Below, piece by piece: positions 8,592 to 16,651 of a stretch of DNA of 64,000 nucleotides. Position numbers and translations under genes: made by a program. Each line of letters opens with the position of its first letter. The stretch's first letter is position 1. Origin of the DNA: Clostridium_S neuense (GTDB lineage Bacteria > Bacillota > Clostridia > Clostridiales > Clostridiaceae); assembly GCF_045310695.1 (NCBI RefSeq), contig NZ_JBJIAA010000004.1, forward strand, positions 62,001 through 126,000, given 5' to 3'. The notes beneath the pieces are model-generated. The model was not told the DNA's origin. It saw only the letters and a program-made list of their open reading frames with translations, and did not search any database.

Positions 8592-9662
8592 TTATTTAAA
8601 AGCGTTATTAATTTTAACATAATAATTTCCGCCTAGACATAAAATTTCATTTTTTAACTGCATTTCAAATAATAACGCATATAACTCCTTAATGTCAATA
8701 TTAGTTAATCTTTTAATATCATCCACATGCATTGGAACATCTGTAATAAGGTTATATAATTTTTTTTCTTCTGGTTTCTGAAATTTTATCTTTTCTTCAT
8801 AATTGCTGTAGCCGTTATTTTTAACCTGCAGTCCTAAAATATCAAATACATCACTAGATTTTGTAATTGAATGTGCACCTTCTTTTATTAGCATATTAGT
8901 TCCAAGGCTCGCCTTTGAAAAAACTGAACCAGGAACTGCTGCAACCTCTTTTCCCTGATCAAGTGCTGAATTTGCAGTTATAAGTGATCCACTTTTAATC
9001 CCAGCTTCAACCACTATAATTAAATCACTTAACCCACTTATAATTCTATTTCTAATTGGAAAATTATATGGCATTGGTTTTGTATTAGGCTCATATTGTG
9101 AAATTATACACCCCTTGTCAACAATTTGGCAATACAGTCCCCTATTTTCTCTTGGATATATTACATTTGCACCACAACCAAGTACAGCACATGTATATCC
9201 ATTATTCTCAAGGCATTGCGTATGGGCATAGGTATCTATTCCTCTTGCCATTCCACTTATAATTCCAATGTCCTGCTTAACTAAATCCTCTATTAATATT
9301 TTAGTAATATCAAACCCATAGTGAGTACAATTACGTGATCCAACAACTCCCACATTAGTACTTATGCTGTTTAGTTTTTTTATATTACCTTTATAGAATA
9401 AACCAAATGGCATATCATCATAGTTTTTTAACACCTTAGGATAATCTTCTTCATAATAAAAAACTACTCTTATTTCTTCTTTTATCATTTCCTGCTTAAT
9501 TTGATTTATTCTATCTTTATCATAATAAAATTTTGCCATAGCTTTATTTTTACTAATAAACATATACCATATTTCTTTTGTATTTCCAAACTGCTTTATT
9601 AAATTCAATTTATCTTTGTTTGACGCGTTTATAGTAGTAAACCACAAATCATAATCATTCAT
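8592..9662 (-). CDS. dprA: DNA-processing protein DprA (Smf)
   Basis: 356 residues from the ATG at 9662, which has AGAGGT 11 bases upstream; a GTG 14 codons further out lacks a ribosome-binding site. DprA binds incoming single-stranded DNA and loads RecA during transformation; it is also kept in bacteria not known to be competent. The Rossmann-like domain shows GVVGSRNCTHYG, ISGMARGIDTYAH and SGSLITANSALDQGKEVAAVPG. A C-terminal winged-helix domain (about 290-350) follows. It lies upstream of topA and is divergent from comM, another competence-linked gene. Confidence 0.93.
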   Translation of the reverse strand: MNDYDLWFTTINASNKDKLNLIKQFGNTKEIWYMFISKNKAMAKFYYDKDRINQIKQEMIKEEIRVVFYYEEDYPKVLKNYDDMPFGLFYKGNIKKLNSISTNVGVVGSRNCTHYGFDITKILIEDLVKQDIGIISGMARGIDTYAHTQCLENNGYTCAVLGCGANVIYPRENRGLYCQIVDKGCIISQYEPNTKPMPYNFPIRNRIISGLSDLIIVVEAGIKSGSLITANSALDQGKEVAAVPGSVFSKASLGTNMLIKEGAHSITKSSDVFDILGLQVKNNGYSNYEEKIKFQKPEEKKLYNLITDVPMHVDDIKRLTNIDIKELYALLFEMQLKNEILCLGGNYYVKINNAFK

Positions 9663-9779
9663 AAGCTTAATTACCTCTACATTTTTTTTATTAATTCTAA
9701 ACACAAATATTTTTTTTATTCAATATAATTTGAATATAAATACATATATTGTCAATAATTTTGTTAGAGGTGATTAATA

Positions 9780-11297
9780 TTGGCTATTGTAATAAACTCA
9801 GCTGCACTATCAGGCATAAATGCTTTTATGGTCTCTGTAGAAGTTGATATAACAAGAGGCTTGCCGTCTTTTAATATAGTCGGTTTAGCTGATACTGCTG
9901 TAAGAGAATCAAAGGAACGAGTACGCTCTGCAATAATAAATTCAGGCTTTAACTTTCCAGTTAAAAGAATAACTGTAAATTTAGCACCAGCTAATCTTAG
10001 AAAGGAAGGCTCCTTGTACGACCTACCAATTGCTATTGGAATACTAATGGCCACAAATCAGATAAGCTTTAGCAATTCAAATGAATACATATTACTAGGT
10101 GAATTATCCTTGAATGGAAACATAAATCCCGTAAATGGTGCTTTAACTATTGTTTTAGAAGGCTTATCAAAGAGCTTTACTAAATTCATTGTTCCACTAA
10201 AAAATGCTGAAGAATGTTCAATAACTGAAAAATCTCAAATATACCCTTTTGGAAATCTAATTGAACTTATAAACTTTATAAAATATAGGGATATGCTTCC
10301 TTACCATAAGAGCAAAATAAAATCCAAAACTAAATATAAACTGGATTTTTCAGATGTCTCAGGCCAAACTGCATGCAAAAGAGCAATTGAAGTTGCAGCT
10401 GCTGGGAAACATAATATAATTTTGCTCGGTCCTCCTGGATCAGGTAAAACCATGATAGCTAGAAGAATACCCTCCATACTTCCAAAACTCAGTTATAAGG
10501 AAGCAATTGAAATAACTAAGTTATATAGTATATGTGGTGAGTTAAATGACAATAATATGATCACAAGAAGACCATTTAGAAATCCTCACCATACCTGTAC
10601 AAAAACTAGTCTTATTGGAGGAAGTACAAAATTAACTCCTGGTGAAGTTTCTTTAGCTCATACCGGAGTACTCTTTCTAGATGAAATGCTTGAATTCAAT
10701 AAAAATGTTTTAGAAGCATTGAGGCAGCCCCTTGAAGATAAAACTGTTATGATATCAAGAGCATCTGGAAGTGTAATATATCCATCTAATTTTATGCTTG
10801 TAGGTGCCCTTAATCCATGTCCTTGCGGTTTTTATGGTTCTTCTAAACCATGTACCTGCACAGATTATGATCGAAAAAAATATCTTTCTAAATTATCGGG
10901 ACCTCTTTTGGATAGAATTGATATTTTTGCTTTTGTAAATGATATAAAATACAGCGATCTAACAAATAGGGAATTTGAAAATGAGTCCTCTGAAACCGTA
11001 CGCAAAAGAATAAACTATGCAAGATCAATACAAAAAGAAAGATTCAGTAAATGTAATTTCTATTGCAACTCGGATATGAAGTCAGAAGATATAAAAAAAT
11101 ACTGTAAACTTGATGCTAAATCTTCGTCAATCCTTGAATTTGTATATAATAAATACCATCTAAGTATAAGAGCATATAACAAAATACTAAAAGTTTCTCG
11201 TACAATAGCTGATTTAGATAAAAAAGAAAATATAGAAAAGGAACATATACTTGAAGCTATACAATATAGAAATTTTTTAAATGAGCATATCATTTAA
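9780..11297 (+). CDS. comM: YifB/ComM family Mg-chelatase-like AAA+ ATPase
   Basis: 505 residues starting at TTG (9780) after TAGAGGTGATTAATA. ComM-type proteins are hexameric helicases that aid branch migration during natural transformation; in non-competent bacteria the role is unclear. An N-terminal ChlI-like domain (residues 1-170, with GLADTAVRESKERVRSA) is followed by the AAA+ module: Walker A GPPGSGKT at 217-224, RPFRNPHHTCTKTSLIGG, and Walker B as GVLFLDEMLEF. A CPCGFYG...CTC cysteine cluster and a C-terminal helical domain complete the family pattern. It is divergent from dprA. Confidence 0.94.
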   Translation: MAIVINSAALSGINAFMVSVEVDITRGLPSFNIVGLADTAVRESKERVRSAIINSGFNFPVKRITVNLAPANLRKEGSLYDLPIAIGILMATNQISFSNSNEYILLGELSLNGNINPVNGALTIVLEGLSKSFTKFIVPLKNAEECSITEKSQIYPFGNLIELINFIKYRDMLPYHKSKIKSKTKYKLDFSDVSGQTACKRAIEVAAAGKHNIILLGPPGSGKTMIARRIPSILPKLSYKEAIEITKLYSICGELNDNNMITRRPFRNPHHTCTKTSLIGGSTKLTPGEVSLAHTGVLFLDEMLEFNKNVLEALRQPLEDKTVMISRASGSVIYPSNFMLVGALNPCPCGFYGSSKPCTCTDYDRKKYLSKLSGPLLDRIDIFAFVNDIKYSDLTNREFENESSETVRKRINYARSIQKERFSKCNFYCNSDMKSEDIKKYCKLDAKSSSILEFVYNKYHLSIRAYNKILKVSRTIADLDKKENIEKEHILEAIQYRNFLNEHII

Positions 11298-11302
11298 ACT
11301 AT

Positions 11303-11400
11303 ATATAAACCGTTTCAACTACTGAAATTCATGTACACCATAATGCCCAGAATACGGCATTTTAGTACAAATAAATTTCAAGTTTTAAGGTAGTTTATCT
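11303..11400. repeat. Palindromic intergenic repeat, copy A
   Basis: About 98 bp between comM and yraN, starting 5 bp after the comM stop. The ends are ATATAAAC and GTTTATCT. The centre AATGCC-CAGAATAC-GGCATT is a perfect 6-bp hairpin. It shares TCAACTA.TGAAATTCATGT and TACAAATAAATTT blocks with copies B and C. The whole unit can fold into one long imperfect stem. Confidence 0.85.
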
Positions 11401-11426
11401 TTATAAACACTAAGGAGAATAATTCA

Positions 11427-11795
11427 ATGTATAGAAAAAATAAAATAATAGGCAATTACGGCGAAGATCTAGCAAATGAGCATCTCAAAAAGCTTGGTTA
11501 TACTATACTAGATAGAAATTTCAAGTGTAAAATTGGTGAAATAGATATAATTGCTCAAAAACATAATACTGTAGCTTTTATAGAGGTAAAGAGCCGCTAC
11601 AATGTTCTTTATGGCAAACCCTGTGAAGCAGTAAACTTTACAAAAAAATTAAAAATATATAAAGCTGCAAAGTTTTTCATTACTAAGAATAATCTTATGA
11701 ACTTCGATTTTAGATTTGATGTTATTGAAATCACATTCAACTACAATAATAATAAGCAGCTTATAAATTATATAGAAAATGCATTTCAAATTTAA
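11427..11795 (+). CDS. yraN: YraN/UPF0102 family endonuclease-like protein
   Basis: 122 residues, the normal size of this family. The function is not established; the fold is related to archaeal Holliday-junction resolvases and restriction nucleases. The nuclease-like core is present: GNYGEDLANEHL at the start, then GEIDIIA and AFIEVKSR, the acidic and lysine residues of a PD-(D/E)xK-type site. AGGAGAATAATTCA precedes the ATG. It follows comM on the plus strand, with repeat copy A between, and runs toward rnhB. Confidence 0.9.
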   Translation: MYRKNKIIGNYGEDLANEHLKKLGYTILDRNFKCKIGEIDIIAQKHNTVAFIEVKSRYNVLYGKPCEAVNFTKKLKIYKAAKFFITKNNLMNFDFRFDVIEITFNYNNNKQLINYIENAFQI

Positions 11796-11813
11796 AAACT
11801 TGAAATGCATTTT
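11776..11813. terminator. Bidirectional terminator between yraN and rnhB
   Basis: A 14-bp perfect stem, AAAATGCATTTCAA (11776-11789) with 11800-11813, is followed by TTTATTT on the plus strand. It covers the last codons of yraN and ends 10 bp before the rnhB stop, so it can serve both convergent genes. Confidence 0.85.
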
Positions 11814-11822
11814 TATTTAATA

Positions 11823-12605
11823 CTATATAATATTTTTCAAAAAACTCATTCTATGTATTGGACAAACTCCATTTTTCTTAATAGCTTCAATATGTCCCGT
11901 TGAACCATATCCAACATTACTTTCAAAACCATATTGTGGGTACTTATCAGCATATTTATGCATCAGTTCATCTCTATACACTTTAGCTATAATAGATGCA
12001 CAAGCTATGCTTGCACTTTTAGCATCACCTTTAACAACAAAATTATTTCGAATATTTAATCCTTTAACTGCGTAACCATCCGATATTACCAAAGCTGGTT
12101 TTTTGTTTAACCTTGAACAAGCAATTTTAAAAATTTCATTATTACACCAGCCTATTCCTTTTTCATCAATCTCTCTGTTATCTAACTCTGCAATTTCATA
12201 ACTTAAAGCTTTTTCTTTTATGATTTTAGATAGTTCTTCTCTTTTTTTAGGGCTTAGCTTTTTAGAGTCATTTATTCCTAATATTAATTCACTGTCCACG
12301 ACATTTAGATTGAGTATAACAGCAGCTCCTACAATTGGACCTGCAAGTGGACCTCTTCCAACCTCGTCCACGCCTGCTATAATAATATCTCCAAAATTTT
12401 TATCAAAATTGTACATACCACGTACTCTCTTTATTTCTTGGTCCTTTTTCTCTTTGTTCTTTAAAATTTGTTTACCTAAGCTGCTTACATTTTTTCTGCT
12501 ATCTGTAATTAAAGAATCAGCTATTTCAAGCTGTTCTTTTTCATCTTTTAAAGATACGTACTGCTTAATATCCTTAAAATTCATTTTCAGAAAATCCAAA
12601 TACAT
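11823..12605 (-). CDS. rnhB: Ribonuclease HII
   Basis: 260 residues. It removes ribonucleotides and RNA primers from RNA-DNA hybrids. An N-terminal extension of about 75 residues, common in Firmicutes RnhB, precedes the catalytic domain. That domain begins with IIAGVDEVGRGPLAGP (the DEG metal-binding motif) and continues with INDSKKLSPKKR and CASIIAKVYRD. I start it at the ATG at 12605, which shares one base with the rbgA stop (TGATG), with GAAAGG upstream; the pair is translationally coupled, as in Bacillus. Confidence 0.95.
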   Translation of the reverse strand: MYLDFLKMNFKDIKQYVSLKDEKEQLEIADSLITDSRKNVSSLGKQILKNKEKKDQEIKRVRGMYNFDKNFGDIIIAGVDEVGRGPLAGPIVGAAVILNLNVVDSELILGINDSKKLSPKKREELSKIIKEKALSYEIAELDNREIDEKGIGWCNNEIFKIACSRLNKKPALVISDGYAVKGLNIRNNFVVKGDAKSASIACASIIAKVYRDELMHKYADKYPQYGFESNVGYGSTGHIEAIKKNGVCPIHRMSFLKNII

Positions 12606-13453
12606 CACGGCCTTTCTAAGGATATGTTTCCAAGTTTACCATCCCTAAACTCATCGAGCAGCATAACTGAAACTCTATTATAATCTATTTCTCCACCCTT
12701 CAAAAGAGCGCCTCTTTTTCTCGCTATATTCTCCATATTATCAAGTGGATTTTCACAAATTTCTTCTAGCTTATATCTTTCTTTAATCTTTGAAGAATAA
12801 TTATCTTGAAGAAATCCAACTAATTTTAAAGCTAATTCCTCTATATCCAGTATCTCATCCTTAATTGCTCCAGTAAATGCTAAATTAATGCCTACATTTT
12901 CATCCTCAAATTTAGGCCATAATATTCCTGGTGTATCCATTAATTCAATTCCTATATCTGTTTTTATCCACTGCCTGCTTTTAGTAACGCCAGGCTTATT
13001 GCCTATCTTTGCAATATTGTTCCTAGCCATTTTATTTATAAACGAAGACTTACCTACATTAGGTATACCTACAACCATTACTCTTATTACATAATTTTGT
13101 ATACCTTTATTTTTAAGCTTCTCTAATTTATCTTTCAAAATTACATTTAAAGCTGGTCTTATTTTATTTAATCCTTTACCATTAAGACAATTTACGGGTA
13201 AAACATTTATTTTATCAGTAGACAAATACTTAATCCACTGGCTATTAACACTATCTTCTGCCAAATCACATTTATTAAGAAGAATTACCCTCGGTTTATT
13301 TGCACAAATCTTATCTATTTCAGGATTAGCACTTGACTTTACAATTCTGGAATCTCTTATTTCAATTACTGCATCCACCAACTTTAGGTTTTCTTTTATT
13401 TCTCTTCTTGTTTTGGCCATATGACCTGGAAACCAATTTATAGAATTAATCAT
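12605..13453 (-). CDS. rbgA: Ribosome biogenesis GTPase RbgA (YlqF)
   Basis: 282 residues of the circularly permuted GTPase family. It acts in late maturation of the 50S subunit. The motif order confirms permutation: the NKCDL (G4) motif comes first, near residue 60, then GIPNVGKSSFIN (G1, about 130) and DTPGILWP (G3). The start INSINWFPGHMAKTRREI is the family's conserved N-terminus. It lies between lepB (1 bp gap) and rnhB, an order kept across Firmicutes. Confidence 0.96.
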   Translation of the reverse strand: MINSINWFPGHMAKTRREIKENLKLVDAVIEIRDSRIVKSSANPEIDKICANKPRVILLNKCDLAEDSVNSQWIKYLSTDKINVLPVNCLNGKGLNKIRPALNVILKDKLEKLKNKGIQNYVIRVMVVGIPNVGKSSFINKMARNNIAKIGNKPGVTKSRQWIKTDIGIELMDTPGILWPKFEDENVGINLAFTGAIKDEILDIEELALKLVGFLQDNYSSKIKERYKLEEICENPLDNMENIARKRGALLKGGEIDYNRVSVMLLDEFRDGKLGNISLERP

Positions 13454-13454
13454 A

Positions 13455-14000
13455 CTATCTAACCCTTCCTATTTTATTAAAAGGATAAATTCTAAGCAAT
13501 TCTTTTCCTATTATAAGCTTATCATTTACAAATCCAACTTCATCTTCAAATCTGCTATCAAGACTATTATATCTATTATCACCAAGTACGAATACGGAAT
13601 CCTTAGGTACAGTTGCTTCTGCATAATTATGAATTCTATAATCCTGAATTACATTATTACTTCCATCTATAAAATAAGCATAAGGTTCACTTATCCTTTT
13701 GCCATTAACGTATACTCTATCATTAGATATTTTTATTTTATCTCCACCAACAGCAATAACTCTCTTTATAAATTTTTTGCTAGTATCACTTGGATATTTA
13801 AATACTATAATATCACCTTTCTCAGGCTTTTTAAAACGATAAGATACTTTCTCTATTACTAACCTATCATTATTATGAAGAGTGCTATACATAGAAGTTC
13901 CATCAACACTTACTGTTTCAAAAACAAACATTATAATAAGCGTTGCTGCTATTAGTGCAATTACTAATGTCTTTCCAAGTTGAAGTAACTGCTTAACCAT
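13455..14000 (-). CDS. lepB: Signal peptidase I
   Basis: 181 residues. It cleaves signal peptides from exported preproteins at the outer membrane face. One N-terminal transmembrane helix (about residues 10-30) is followed by the catalytic serine S36 in DGTSMYSTL and the general base K79 in FIKRVIAVGGD. The box VLGDNRYNSLDSR is near the end. A single anchor and short length are typical of Gram-positive SipS-like enzymes. It starts 41 bp after rplS and is followed directly by rbgA. Confidence 0.95.
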   Translation of the reverse strand: MVKQLLQLGKTLVIALIAATLIIMFVFETVSVDGTSMYSTLHNNDRLVIEKVSYRFKKPEKGDIIVFKYPSDTSKKFIKRVIAVGGDKIKISNDRVYVNGKRISEPYAYFIDGSNNVIQDYRIHNYAEATVPKDSVFVLGDNRYNSLDSRFEDEVGFVNDKLIIGKELLRIYPFNKIGRVR

Positions 14001-14021
14001 ATTTTTCCACCACCATGATAA

Positions 14022-14043
14022 TAAAAAAGGGACTTATGCCCCT
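14022..14043 (-). terminator. Terminator or attenuator between rplS and lepB
   Basis: On the minus strand AGGGGC-ATAA-GUCCCU (with one G-U pair) is followed by TTTTTTATTAT. The stem includes part of the rplS stop codon. Because lepB follows at once, it probably reduces rather than ends transcription. Confidence 0.75.
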
Positions 14044-14398
14044 ATTTTTGTATTATTTCTTTTACCTTTGCAGCTTTACCTACTCTATCTCTTAAATAGT
14101 ATAGTTTAGCTCTTCTTACTTTACCTCTTCTTACTACTTTAATTGTATCAATTATAGGAGCATTTAAAGGAAATGTTCTTTCAACACCAACTCCGTAAGC
14201 TACTCTTCTTACAGTGAAAGTTTCTCTTAAACCACCGTTTTGTCTCTTTATAACGGTACCTTCGAAAGCTTGAATTCTTTCTTTTTCTCCTTCTTTGATC
14301 TTAACATCAACTTTAACAGTATCTCCTACATTAAAAGCTGGTAGATCTTTCCTTATTTGTTCTGCTTCGATATTCTTTATTACTTCTAACATGTGCAT
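14042..14398 (-). CDS. rplS: 50S ribosomal protein L19
   Basis: 118 residues, full length. It lies at the 30S-50S interface. Typical segments are LPAFNVGDTVKVDVKIKEG, FEGTVIKRQNGG and the basic RRGKVRRAKLYYLRDR. The ATG at 14398 follows AGGAGGGAATGCAC. It has its own promoter (14476-14504) and a short leader that may be the L19 leader RNA, and is separated from trmD by repeat copy B. Confidence 0.97.
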   Translation of the reverse strand: MHMLEVIKNIEAEQIRKDLPAFNVGDTVKVDVKIKEGEKERIQAFEGTVIKRQNGGLRETFTVRRVAYGVGVERTFPLNAPIIDTIKVVRRGKVRRAKLYYLRDRVGKAAKVKEIIQK

Positions 14399-14470
14399 TC
14401 CCTCCTAACGATAAATTTGACGTTCGTGGATTTCTCTTTTAAACCTAGAGGACCGCCCGTACTAGCACAA
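14399..14470 (-). ncRNA. Candidate ribosomal protein L19 leader RNA
   Basis: The roughly 70-nt transcribed leader of rplS contains the GC-rich segment ACGGGCGGTCCTCTAGG, out of place in this AT-rich region, followed by the ribosome-binding site. Firmicutes rplS genes commonly have a structured L19 leader at this place. I recognise it by position and composition; I did not derive the family's exact fold. Confidence 0.45.
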
Positions 14471-14475
14471 AGTGT

Positions 14476-14504
14476 ATTCTATCATAAAAACAAATATATT
14501 GCAA
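14476..14504 (-). promoter_or_regulatory. Sigma-A promoter of rplS
   Basis: TTGCAA (14499-14504), a 17-bp spacer ending TGA and TAGAAT (14476-14481). It lies 78 bp upstream of rplS and beside repeat copy B. Confidence 0.75.
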
Positions 14505-14522
14505 CACCAAATATTTATGTAT

Positions 14523-14613
14523 AGATAAACTGCTTCAACTATTGAAATTCATGTGCACTAAAATGCCCATAAGACGTCATTTTGGTACAAATAAATTTGG
14601 AAGTGGTTTATCT
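14523..14613. repeat. Palindromic intergenic repeat, copy B
   Basis: 91 bp between trmD and rplS. The ends are AGATAAAC and GTTTATCT; the outer 14 bases of each end pair at 12 positions (AGATAAACTGCTTC with GAAGTGGTTTATCT). Next in are AAATTCATGTGCAC and GGTACAAATAAATTT, which also largely pair. The copy ends 16 bp from the trmD stop. Confidence 0.88.
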
Positions 14614-14629
14614 TTAATAACTTTTAAGG

Positions 14630-15355
14630 TTATTTATTTTCTTTAAGTATTTTTTTATCCTCTTCACTTAAAACCATATTATCTAATAAATCTTTTCTAT
14701 TTTTAAGCGTAATTAAAATGGATTCTTTTCTTCTCCATTTTCTAATATTTTCATGATGACCGGAAAGCAAAACTTCTGGAACCACTTCTCCTTCAAATAC
14801 TTCTGGCCTCGTATATTGAGGGTATTCAAGAAGTCCACTGTAAAAAGATTCGTCAGTATAGCTCTCGCTTGTTTTTAGAACTCCTGGGAGCATTCTGCAG
14901 ATACTATCTACTATAGGAATACATGCCATCTCTCCACCCGTCAAAACAAAGTCTCCAAGAGAAATTTCTTCATCGATATATTTATATACTCTTTCATCTA
15001 TTCCCTCATAATGACCACACAATATAATAATTTCATTTTCTTTACTTATATTTTTAGCCATATTTTGATCAAACCTTTTACCTTTAGGTCCCATAAAAAT
15101 AACTTTACCTTTATTGCTCTGCTTTACCTTTTTTATGCAATCAACTATAGGCTGAGGAGTCATAACCATACCTGCCCCTCCTCCATAAGGATAATCATCG
15201 GTTTTTTTATGCTTATCTAAACTATAATCTCTTATGTTATATGTATTTATTTCAACTATATTATTTTCCCTTGCCCTTCCTATTATACTATAGTTAAATA
15301 CATCAAACATTTCAGGAAATAATGTTAATATATCTATCTTTAACTTTCTTTCCAT
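14630..15355 (-). CDS. trmD: tRNA (guanine-N1)-methyltransferase
   Basis: 241 residues. It methylates G37 next to the anticodon using S-adenosylmethionine, preventing +1 frameshifts. The N-terminus KIDILTLFPEMFD, the DYPYGGGAGMVM loop, LCGHYEGIDERV and FVLTGGEMACIP of the trefoil-knot SAM site are all present. It overlaps the end of rimM by 16 bp, the conserved rimM-trmD pair. Confidence 0.97.
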   Translation of the reverse strand: MERKLKIDILTLFPEMFDVFNYSIIGRARENNIVEINTYNIRDYSLDKHKKTDDYPYGGGAGMVMTPQPIVDCIKKVKQSNKGKVIFMGPKGKRFDQNMAKNISKENEIIILCGHYEGIDERVYKYIDEEISLGDFVLTGGEMACIPIVDSICRMLPGVLKTSESYTDESFYSGLLEYPQYTRPEVFEGEVVPEVLLSGHHENIRKWRRKESILITLKNRKDLLDNMVLSEEDKKILKENK

Positions 15356-15840
15356 GTGTCAACAGCCTTTATAATTATTTTACTATCATTTATACTTACG
15401 CTAATTATAATATCTTTAAGGGCAGGAATTAGCAAGTCTTCTTCATCTGGTCTTTTTACCCAGTATACATCATTATTTTTAGTGCTTATTACATCATAAA
15501 CTTTACCTAAATAGCTTTCATTTTCATCAAATACACTGCAGCCTTTTATATCTGCAATAAAATATTGACCTTCTTTTAAATCAGCTGCTTCTTCTCTAGG
15601 TATTGTAATGTATTTGTTCTTTAATTTAAAAGCCTCTTCTATACTTTCTATTCCTTCCAACTTTAATATTACTTTATCAGGCTGGATCTTGCACCATTTT
15701 ATCTTTTTTACCTCATCATCTATATACACTTCTTTTAATTTTCTAAAGCGTTTAGCATCATCCGTTAGTGGATAAACTTTAACTTCACCCTTTACACCAT
15801 GAGTGTTTATAATTTGACCTACATTAAAAAATTCTGTCAA
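15340..15840 (-). CDS. rimM: 16S rRNA processing protein RimM
   Basis: 166 residues. It assists maturation of the 30S head by binding S19. The N-terminal domain opens with NVGQIINTHGVKGEVKVYPLTDD, the family signature, and the C-terminal PRC-barrel domain ends with EEDLLIPALKDIIISV. The ATG at 15840 follows TTGGAGGTAATTAAAA. It is coupled to trmD. Two hairpins separate it from khpA, so a new transcript may start in the 220-bp gap upstream. Confidence 0.96.
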   Translation of the reverse strand: MTEFFNVGQIINTHGVKGEVKVYPLTDDAKRFRKLKEVYIDDEVKKIKWCKIQPDKVILKLEGIESIEEAFKLKNKYITIPREEAADLKEGQYFIADIKGCSVFDENESYLGKVYDVISTKNNDVYWVKRPDEEDLLIPALKDIIISVSINDSKIIIKAVDTWKES

Positions 15841-15979
15841 TTTTAATTACCTCCAAAACACGTTTAAACATAGAGTAATTATATTACATTTGTAAACAAT
15901 TATCCACTAATTTAATTAAAATGCATTATATAATTATTATTTACACAAACAACCATATTTATACATCTCCTACATAATA

Positions 15980-16008
15980 AAATTTAGGAGGGCATACCTC
16001 CCAAATTT
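15980..16008 (-). terminator. Second hairpin between khpA and rimM
   Basis: On the minus strand AAATTTGGGAGG pairs with CCTCCTAAATTT (12 bp with one G-U) around a 5-base loop, then TTATTATG. The T-run is weak, so this may be an accessory terminator or a leader structure of rimM. Confidence 0.55.
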
Positions 16009-16030
16009 AGATTATTTCTAATTAAATTAA

Positions 16031-16068
16031 TGAAAAAATATAAGAGTTAGCAAGCTAACCCTTATATT
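16031..16068 (-). terminator. Rho-independent terminator after khpA
   Basis: On the minus strand AATATAAGGGTTAGC-TT-GCTAACTCTTATATT (15-bp stem with G-U pairs) is followed by TTTTTCATT. It overlaps the khpA stop region. Confidence 0.88.
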
Positions 16069-16289
16069 ATTTCAACAACAACATGTTTATTTTCTTTAAC
16101 AGCTGCTGCTTTCACAACAGTTCTTATAGCTTTCGCTATCCTACCCTGTTTTCCTATTACTTTACCCATATCCTCTGGTGCAACTTTTAGTTCAAGTATT
16201 ATTGACTGTTCTCCAGTAACTTCAGCAACCTGAACTTTATCTGGATAATCAACTAATGACTTAGCTATAGTCTCTAGTAATTGCTTCAT
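16062..16289 (-). CDS. khpA: KH-domain RNA-binding protein KhpA
   Basis: 75 residues, a single type II KH domain. KhpA pairs with KhpB in Gram-positive bacteria and binds many small RNAs. The RNA-binding loop is GKVIGKQGRIAKAIRTVV, with GKQG at residues 43-46. It lies 18 bp after rpsP, the usual location, and is followed by a strong terminator. Confidence 0.93.
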   Translation of the reverse strand: MKQLLETIAKSLVDYPDKVQVAEVTGEQSIILELKVAPEDMGKVIGKQGRIAKAIRTVVKAAAVKENKHVVVEII

Positions 16290-16307
16290 GGACTACACCT
16301 CCAATTA

Positions 16308-16556
16308 CTACTTTGTTGCTATTCCACCTTTGTTTATAAGTTTTTTTACTGTATCTGATGGTTGAGCACCATTCTTTATCCATGTTCTAACTTTTTCTTC
16401 ATCAAATTTAACAGTAACAGGATCTGTAGTTGGATTGTAATATCCTAATTCTTCTATGAATCTTCCATCTCTTGGACTTCTAGAATCAGCTACAACTATT
16501 CTGTAAAAAGGAGCTTTTTTAGCACCCATTCTTTTTAATCTTATTTTAACTGCCAT
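16308..16556 (-). CDS. rpsP: 30S ribosomal protein S16
   Basis: 82 residues, full length. The start VKIRLKRMGAKKAPFYRIVVADSR is the S16 signature, followed by DGRFIEELGYYNP. It binds 16S rRNA early in 30S assembly. GGAGGTGAATATAC precedes the ATG at 16556. The gene order ffh-rpsP-khpA-rimM-trmD-rplS is the classic Firmicutes one. Confidence 0.97.
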   Translation of the reverse strand: MAVKIRLKRMGAKKAPFYRIVVADSRSPRDGRFIEELGYYNPTTDPVTVKFDEEKVRTWIKNGAQPSDTVKKLINKGGIATK

Positions 16557-16651
16557 GTATATTCACCTCCTTCATATAATTGCGAAATCATCTTAGCCAA
16601 AGTAAGCATAATGCTGTACATGACATGTTTTCACCAACCTGAATATTTATA

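Noticed and set aside
9705..9779. Promoters in the dprA-comM divergent gap
   Set aside because: Many AT-rich hexamer combinations fit poorly; none stands out.
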